Assembly (NCBI GenBank): GCA_003952965.2
Contig: CM025851.1
Location: 2,629,307 to 2,693,306 of the forward strand
DNA from: Morella rubra
Taxonomy: Eukaryota > Streptophyta > Magnoliopsida > Fagales > Myricaceae
Length of the DNA stretch: 64,000 nucleotides
Direction: 5' to 3'
The position numbers and the translations under genes were made by a program. The stretch's first letter is position 1. Every line of letters begins with the position of its first letter. A model generated the notes under the pieces. It was not told the DNA's origin, ran no database searches, and saw nothing but the letters and a program-made list of their open reading frames with translations. Below, one piece after another: positions 57,448-64,000 of the stretch.

Positions 57448-58369
57448 ATGGCCGCAGTCAAGCTAAGCCTAAAGCTTGTGGTAGAAAAAAGGAGCCAACG
57501 ACTGCTCTTTGCTGAAGCAGAGAGCAACTTTGTTGATTTCCTCTTTAGCATTTTTACTGTACCAATCGGAACTGTCACTAGGCTCCTAAAGGAGGAAGGC
57601 GTTGTAGGCCCCTTGCCAAGCCTCTACAACAGCATTGAAAATCTGAGCGACGCCTGCTTTCTCTCAAACCAAAGCAAAGGCGACCTTTTGAATCCGAGAC
57701 AAGCCATTCCTGGTGCTAAAGTCCCTCTCCTATTACCAAACGCTGAGAAATTCACACTCAGGAAAATTGTAAGCCGTTGTTCCACTCCTTGCAGCACCTA
57801 TTCTATCGATGATGTAGTATGCGACAGGACGGATGTTGACTGCGATCATTTCTCTTACAAACCTAGCGAGGCAGGTTTCGTTAAAAGGATGGTCACATAC
57901 ATGGTTATGGATGATCTGGAAGTGAAGCCCATGACCACCATCTCTGGAATCACTCTGCTAAACGAGTTTAGTGTCAAGGAAGTAGGAGCTATCGAGGAGA
58001 AAGTAGTCCATTTGGGCATCGATGAGGTATGTTTTTTCCGTCACTTTCCTCTCTATGCTTTTGAACAATAAGGTGACTGGAAAAAACAAGCTTATTTTTC
58101 TGCCTTTCATCTAATGCTCGTTATGCTGCCAATTCCTTTTTCTTTTTGGTGAACATCGACACTGTCTATAGCTGAAAGATGGTGCTTGTATACGCTCCTG
58201 CTTTCTGTACAATTTTTTTTCAGTAATCATTGTAACTTGCTCTTTTCATATGGGTTGTTGCTAGGGTGTGAAATTGCTCAAAGCTTCTCTGCAGTCCAAC
58301 ACTGTTCTCACCGATGTCTTCCTTTCCGAGGAGGTAAAAAGGGGGACGAATGAAGCCGCAGTCGCGTAG
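57448..58369 (+). CDS. DUF674 protein, copy F
   Basis: Two exons: 57448-58026 and 58265-58369 (GAG|GTATGT, acceptor TTGCTAG), both in phase 0, giving 227 residues. It begins MAAVKLSLKLVVEKRSQRLL, with NFVDFLFSIFTVPIGTVTRL, AIPGAKVPLLLPNAEKF and YMVMDDLEVKPMTTISGITL; the tail is GVKLLKASLQSNTVLTDVFL plus a charged end. It lacks the paired CxxC motifs of copies A, B, D and E, keeping only scattered cysteines (CSTPCSTY). The start matches sister C and has a short leader. The open frame upstream to 56,986 is a simple repeat. It is the intact partner of pseudogene C. Confidence 0.88.
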
Positions 58370-59493
58370 TGACATTGGTCTTCCAGTTTCTAAATGCAAC
58401 AAACTCTGTCGCATGATTTATCCGAGAATGGTACCTGCGGTAGTCTTTGTTGATAATTAGTGTTGTTGTGTGTTCCCAGTTGCTGGGTCTTGTGTAACCA
58501 GTGTACATGTAATGAAATTCTGCTCTGGCAATATGCTTTCTAATTTTCTTTTTTCTGATGCAATACGCTGCATTTGTCTAATCAGCACCTAAATATTACC
58601 GTGGATAATCCGATCGAGTACTTCATCAATTATTTATCTTCTTGAACTTTGGCTGTGGCTTTGAGTTCAATTTCTAGGCTCGGACTGCCATTGAGCCGAC
58701 TTGATAAGTTTGCCAAAAAAGTGTTTTGTGATTTTTTATAATAAGGCCTAGAAGCTTAGGGAACAAAAAATCAGATGCTTAGAAGAATTAGGAGGAAAAA
58801 ATCTTTCACGAAAATTGAATCAAAATAACAAAAGCTGTCGCGATAGGGAGGGTTGTAGATAAAAAATTGTTAGGAGAACTCGAAATAAACAAAAATCTGG
58901 CGGAGATACGCTTCAAGCATTTTACGAAAGTAATGGCGTCGGGTTAAATCTGGCAGTTCCGTTTGACAGTTTGTCAGGAAAAGAAAAACACCTTCGGGTG
59001 ATTGCGTCATACTCTTGGGCGGTGACGGTGTCCTTTCATAGTGCGAGTAAAATCTTATGGTTCTTTACCCACTCGGCCACGAAAGCTTGCGTGGCATAGT
59101 ACGGCGGATTTGGTCGATTTGACCTGTGCTTTTTGGCGATATGACCCCCGTTTCTCTGGGGCTTCTTTTTTCCCGCTCTAGGCTTTTTTTGCATGTGACC
59201 TTGTTCTCCAGCAGAGGAAAATGCTGCCCGCTTCGACAGACTAGAATTACGGATATAACATTGTTCTTTTTGGGATCAGGTCTGAGCGCAAATAAACCTC
59301 AAGGGATGGGTTAGGCAATAGTCAGGTACTTGGGATTGTCGCATGGAGTGTATGCTTTTGGAGGCTCATGGAAGTTAAGGACGCTTCCCCTCCTTTTTTC
59401 TACACCCAGAGCGTAAAAGCAACACCTTACATAAGTTCATGTCCGTTTCAATGGCTAATAGCTATTCTCTAATCAAGAAAGAGATGTCTTCGT
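58370..59493. other. Intergenic within the cluster
   Basis: It contains the 3' region of copy F and, near 58,930-59,110, sequence similar to the unit at 52,850-53,090 (TGACGGTGTCCTTTCA, then GGCCACGAAA). The part from 59,300 is paralogous to 49,960. No gene is seen. Confidence 0.55.
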
Positions 59494-59714
59494 GGTGTTT
59501 ATTTATAAAATTTTTCTAAAATTTTAGAGTTGTTAAAATTTAAAGTGTTAAAATTGATAAAAAGAAAAGAGAAAAGATATAATTTAAATGAATTTTTTAT
59601 ATTTATTTATATTAGAGTCGATAAAAAAAATTAAAAAAAAAGATATAATTTAGTATAATTATTTTATTATGATTAAAATTTTAGAGTGCGCTAAATTTTA
59701 TAAAAAAAACCACC
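59494..59714. mobile_element. AT-rich MITE with an empty site in the paralogue
   Basis: The insert begins GGTGTTTATTTATAAAATTT and ends with an inverted relative (TAAAAAAAACCACC). In the paralogous stretch near 50,143 the flanks TTCGT and GTGGCACACC are joined directly. A short degenerate target duplication (TCTTCGTG/ATGTTCGG) may flank it. Confidence 0.6.
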
Positions 59715-60332
59715 ATGTTCGGGTGGCACACCGAGAATTCATCTCAAAAAAACACTATGTTCGCATGCATACCCCCTCCAACTTCGGCCTGATTAGGTCA
59801 GACATTTTTACTTGAAAGTAGCGTGTTTCATTTCAAATGAGTAATACTCCAGAACCCACCTGTCTCCATGGAAAGTGCTGATCATGAGATTGGGCAGTGC
59901 AAAAGAAGCTTTAACATCAGACCGCTGAGACAATAATTTAGAAGCTTTAACAAAAGGCGCATATTAATTAAAGGAAAGTTTTTTTTTTCTAAGCATTGCG
60001 GAAGGTCTTTCGATTCCTACTTTACGAGGAAGATTTTAGTCAGAGTTTTTTTCTTCTTTTTCGATTCCGATAGTACACATTATGAGTTGTCACTTCATTT
60101 TTGTCGGCCACGAAAACTCGCTGGAATCCATGGCATTTTCTTTTGGTCCGATATGACAGGTGCTTTGTGACTTATGCCAGGTTTTCCTCGTTAACGGCTT
60201 TAAACCGCAAGCAAAGAGGCCGAAAGCAGCTTTTGACGCTGGCGCTAAGTAAGTTGGAAATTAACAAGTTTTTTTTTGTTTGAAAAATCTATATTTACTC
60301 AGTGCGTTTTGATGTGATTTTAAAAAATTCAT
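59715..60332. other. Repeat-unit flank before relic 2
   Basis: Paralogous to 50,150-50,480 in its first part and 52,910-53,390 in its second. No gene is seen. Confidence 0.6.
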
Positions 60333-60531
60333 TTAATTCGGCGATTCATCCTCTGAAAGCAAGAGAGGGACATCAGCAGCAGTGATCGGAGCTCTGGGCT
60401 TTAGCAGGGTATCCTTATTCCGGTTTTGGCTACAAGGATATCCACGAAGTCATTTCGAGCTTCTGCAAAAGAGGACTTCGCGTTCACTTTGTGTCGATTA
60501 GGAGCTTCAAGCTCATTTTGGTGGATGCCAT
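60333..60531 (-). pseudogene. DUF674 relic 2 (internally deleted)
   Basis: On the minus strand an ATG at 60,531 is followed by a copy-A-like start (MASTKMSLKLLI), a frameshift, a short FVDFL-like remnant and then, with the domain centre missing, a segment with ITAADVPLLLS and DESPN before TAA. No second exon follows. Confidence 0.7.
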
Positions 60532-62309
60532 TACTGTTTATTCTGGGTGGTGATCTGAAGTGGAGTGTTTGCAAGGTTACGCAAACACACGGTTGAATTG
60601 GTAGTGACTAACAGTTGTTAACAACTTTACCGATACACCAAGAATTGAGAAACCTCGACGAGAGGTCCGCAATGTCAGCAAGATCCGGCCATGGTGAAGA
60701 TTGCTGTATGCTACGATGCATGACCGATCAAGTAAAATACCAATAGCAATACATTTCAGGCATGTCCCAGTCAATTTGCAGATCTACAGTATCGCTGCCT
60801 GTGGTGCACGATATTTTCAGTAATTGACGTCTTCAAAATATTACTGCTTTTTTTTTTGTATATAAAATATCTTGCAAATCAAGACTTGTATTAAAAAAAA
60901 ATTTAAAAATTGAGACTCGAAAAGTTTCTATATTTGTAGTTGAAGGCCTTGTGTTAGATACCCCAGGAGCGAAGGCAGGCGTGGTGGACCAATTTATAAC
61001 ATGGGTTTCGACTCATGCGCAAGTATTGTGGTCTATGAGCCCACTGCTGCAAATCTCGGGGAGATGCAATACACATTAGCTTGCGCTTCAAGCAATTAAC
61101 GAAAATACTAGCAGTTCTGTTTGACAGTTTGTCAGGAGAACAAAAAGTCCTTAGGGTGACTGCGCCGTACTCTGGGGCGGTGTAAAATAACATAATCCTG
61201 AAGGCTAGACAAGCTCGCATAGCGGAAAACCATCACTTTACCGTCACACTACTGAGATAAGGGTTTAGAAGCTTTACAAAAAGGCCCAAAATAATTAAAT
61301 TCTGTTAGCATTGTAACTTCCTTTGATTTCTCCTTCGCAGGGAAGGAAGACATTGAGTGACGTTTGATTGTGAAAATATTAAAGAGAGAAATAATTTAAA
61401 TTAATTTTTTATATTTATTTAAAATAAAAATTAATAATTTTATATAAAAAAAGAGAATTTTATAAAATCATTTTATTTGGATCAAAATTTTGAGAGTCGC
61501 TCTCAAGCACGCTGAAAAATAACAATTAAGTATAGATCTAAGCAAATAACAATTCAATTAGTAAAATGATATACTGAAAAATAAAATCAAACTCTAAGGA
61601 CTAGCTTTTTATTGTCAAAATGAAAAACTTTCAAAATACCTTCAAAATAAAAATCATTCCTGAAAATCAGCTCCATTCGAAATCCATCCAAAAAATAATG
61701 GTGATTCAAATACTGTCACGGCTCCTTTGATGACTCTAGCAACCGACGTCAGAAATTGGCAAAAAACTTTTGCTGATTCTTATCAATTCGTAACGCTCCT
61801 CTCCCTCTCTTTTCTATTTAATTGACATATTATATTATATATATTATATTTTATGTAAAAGTTACTTTTGTTATTCTAATTTGATATTGTTGATTATTTT
61901 TATTATATATAATTATTGATATTATGTTCTATTTATCTGTATTTAGAGAAAATAATTATTTCACTATTTATTTATCGTTATGTCATCCAATAAAATGATA
62001 TCAGAATTTAAGTTTAACAATAAGTCTTCGACTTAATAGTTCATGCGAGTTGTCTCATTTTTATTCAAGATCCGATGTACGAAGGAGAAATTATTAGATA
62101 TAGTCCCACGTTCATTATAAAAAGAGCTGATAGATCAGTTTATAAACGAGGGAAAATCTCCCTCTTAAGCTAATTTTTCAGATTGAAAAAACCCGAGACC
62201 TTTAACAGCTTTAAACGGCAAAAGGCCGAAAGCAGCTTTACACGCTAGCGTTAAGGAAGTTGGAAATTCATTTACGCAGTGCGTTTTGATGTGATCTTAA
62301 AAAATTCAT
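60532..62309. other. Intergenic within the cluster, no gene seen
   Basis: It holds a repeat-unit flank (near 61,180-61,300, matching 50,330), an AT-rich stretch at 61,360-62,000 that may include another MITE of the GTTTG family, and unit-related sequence from 62,190. No open frame with a domain. Confidence 0.5.
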
Positions 62310-62476
62310 TTAATTCGGCGATTCATCCCCCGACAGCAAGAGAGGGACATCATCAGCAGTGATCGGAGCTTTGGCTACAAGGAAATCCACGAAGTCATTC
62401 CCAGCTTCAGCAAAAGAGGACTTCGTGTTCCCTTTGTGTCGATTAGGAGCTTCAAGCTCATTTTGGTGGATGCCAT
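62310..62476 (-). pseudogene. DUF674 relic 3 (internally deleted)
   Basis: ATG at 62,476, copy-A-like N-terminus, one frameshift before FAEAGNDFVDFL, then a direct jump to AKAPITADDVPLLLSGDESP and TAA. It has lost even more of the centre than relic 2, with a nearby breakpoint. Confidence 0.75.
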
Positions 62477-63154
62477 TACTGTTTACTCTGGGTGGAGGGT
62501 GGTGATCTTTGGTCGCGTATACAATTGTTAACAACTTTACCGATACACCCAGAAAAACCTCTAGGAGAGGTCCTCAATGTCAGCAGCATCCGGTCCTGGT
62601 GAAGATTGCTGTATGCTTGATCGATCATGTCATGTCCTATTCAATTTGCAGATCTACACTATCGTAGCCTGTGGTGCACGTGATAATCAGCGTTGGTTCC
62701 AAATGTCTTCGTAAATGATGGCTGCGGCCTGCGGGGCTACGCAAGGCATAATACTAGAGCCAAAAAACTCGACAAGTGCAAAGGGATCAGGAGCATATGC
62801 ATACTTCCAACTTAGCGGGATAGCTCAGCCATTTGGCTTGAAAACAGCATATTTATAAAATGTACTTGCGTGGGTCGATTTTAAGTAATAACTGGAAACT
62901 CATCATTTCAGTTACCAAACCACTATTGGAAGCATAGAAATCAGAAAAATCCCACATTATCCTCATTTAGATTAACAGTCTATAAACCTCCTTTTTCCAT
63001 AGAAATTTTTAATCAGAAGGTTGATCACAAGACTGGGCAGTGAAAAAGAACATAATCCTATATCTAAAAGCTAGACAAGCTGAAGAGAGGAAAACCATGA
63101 CTTTTCCATCAAACTACTACTCCAAGGTTTAGAATGTTTGACGAAAGGCCCGTA
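62477..63154. other. Flank shared with relic 1
   Basis: Collinear with 53,666-54,260; ends in the 3' flank of copy G. No gene is seen. Confidence 0.6.
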
Positions 63155-64000
63155 TTAATTAAACTCTGTAGACACTGGAACGTCCTTCGATTTCTCCTTT
63201 ACGAGAAAGACACTAGTCAGAGCTTCCTTTGACTGCAAAGATGCCCGCAACAGCTGCAATCCCTGAATGTTGAGAAGGAAAAAATGATAAAAGTCGAGCA
63301 TGGCTTAAGGACCAGAGATAATCAGCAGAAAAACGTCCCTTTACTTGTGTGTGGGTGTTTTGTTGTTGGTTCTCACATCAATCTGTTCGAAACTTCCAAA
63401 AAGACAAAAGTTACTTCCCATTGATTTCAACAGAAAATCTCAGTCAAAACAAAATCGATAAGAATTTTCTTTGATAATGGATGCTTTCTTATCACATGCA
63501 AATATTCTTATAAACAACAACTCATTTTGACATAACTCTAGCGAGGAACAGACTTTCATCTTACCTCATCGATTCCAAAGTCAACCATCTTTCCTCAAGC
63601 ACATCGACTCCCTGATATTGCACTTGTTCAGAACAGCAATGCCAGCAATCATTGATATTGGTGTGACTGATAAATCATCCATCACCATGTAGGTAACTAA
63701 AATCCTTCACATAACCTCCTTCACTGGTTGAACTTATCTTTGCATTACTTGTAGCAGTCACTGCACTTCATAGGACATCTCACCCACATGAAGGACAAGC
63801 TGACTTGTACTTGTCTGATACATACCGGTGATAATTAGCAGCCGTATAACTTCCCAATAGGTCTGGAGAACGTGATTGCTAGGCAACAAGAGAGGTAGAG
63901 AGGTAGAGGCAGTTTGGAGCTTTGGGTTTCAGAAGCAAGTCCTTATGTTGGTTCGCATGCAGATATGCAACATTCAAGTCTTCAATGCTCTTGTACAGGT
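63155..64000 (-). pseudogene. DUF674 pseudogene, copy G, cut by window edge
   Basis: Exon 2 is 63262-63155 (GLQLLRASLQSKEALTSVFL, ending VPVSTEFN). Exon 1 ends at 63,565 (GAG|GTAAGA) and runs off the right edge. It is closest to copy D: LYKSIEDLNVAYLHANQHKD and the later CPSCG are recognisable. Several frameshifts separate them, including one after KAP near 63,920 that leads to a stop, and one after VKD near 63,705. The splice sites look sound, so decay is recent. Confidence 0.8.

Larger units (their letters stand above)
54260..58369. repeat. Paralogous segment 2 of the DUF674 cluster
   Basis: This segment mirrors 43,600-49,338 with the same gene order: a minus-strand copy (E, matching B) and a plus-strand copy (F, matching C). 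It lacks the TRIM and the 850-bp AT-rich portion of segment 1 and has a SINE that segment 1 lacks. Both genes here retain intact frames and splice sites, unlike segment 1. Confidence 0.8.

Overview
This is nuclear DNA of a flowering plant, almost certainly a eudicot. Genes have many short GT-AG introns, intergenic DNA is AT-rich, and the retrotransposons and MITEs are plant types. The species cannot be fixed from the sequence. Exon coordinates were worked out by reading splice sites and phases by eye.

The left part (1-36.2 kb) holds ordinary genes: the 5' end of a PHIP1-like RNA-binding protein (-), an F-box/LRR gene (+), a TIP1;3-type tonoplast aquaporin (-), a CrRLK1L receptor kinase broken by two frameshifts and a stop (-), PNSL1/PPL2, a PsbP-like subunit of chloroplast NDH (+), a full-length ABCB6/ABCB20-type transporter over 11 kb (-), PPL1, a PsbP-like photosystem II protein (+), and ribosomal protein uL23/RPL23A (-). 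From recalled locus order, this merges two Arabidopsis segments (around At2g39460-39490 and At3g55280-55340) into one block. PNSL1 and PPL1 flank the transporter and have nearly identical exon lengths, which suggests an old local duplication later sorted between chromosomes in Arabidopsis.

At 36,977-41,320 lies a complete hAT transposon with a perfect 8-bp target duplication, short terminal inverted repeats, an intact transposase and an internal 47-bp minisatellite.

The right part (42.4-64 kb) is a tandem cluster of DUF674 genes, a plant family of unknown function. There are five genes (one with a lost splice acceptor), two pseudogenes and three relics that share one internal deletion. Two paralogous blocks (about 43.6-49.3 kb and 54.2-58.4 kb) each carry a divergent gene pair. 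After duplication they took different insertions, a TRIM in the first and a tRNA-derived SINE in the second, each with the empty site kept in the other copy. This cluster is the most unusual region and the best candidate for an undescribed, fast-evolving system; its function cannot be read from sequence.

Other mobile DNA includes a 367-bp long-inverted-repeat MITE in an ABCB intron, a 1-kb LINE-derived insertion with a 16-bp target duplication, and several AT-rich MITEs.
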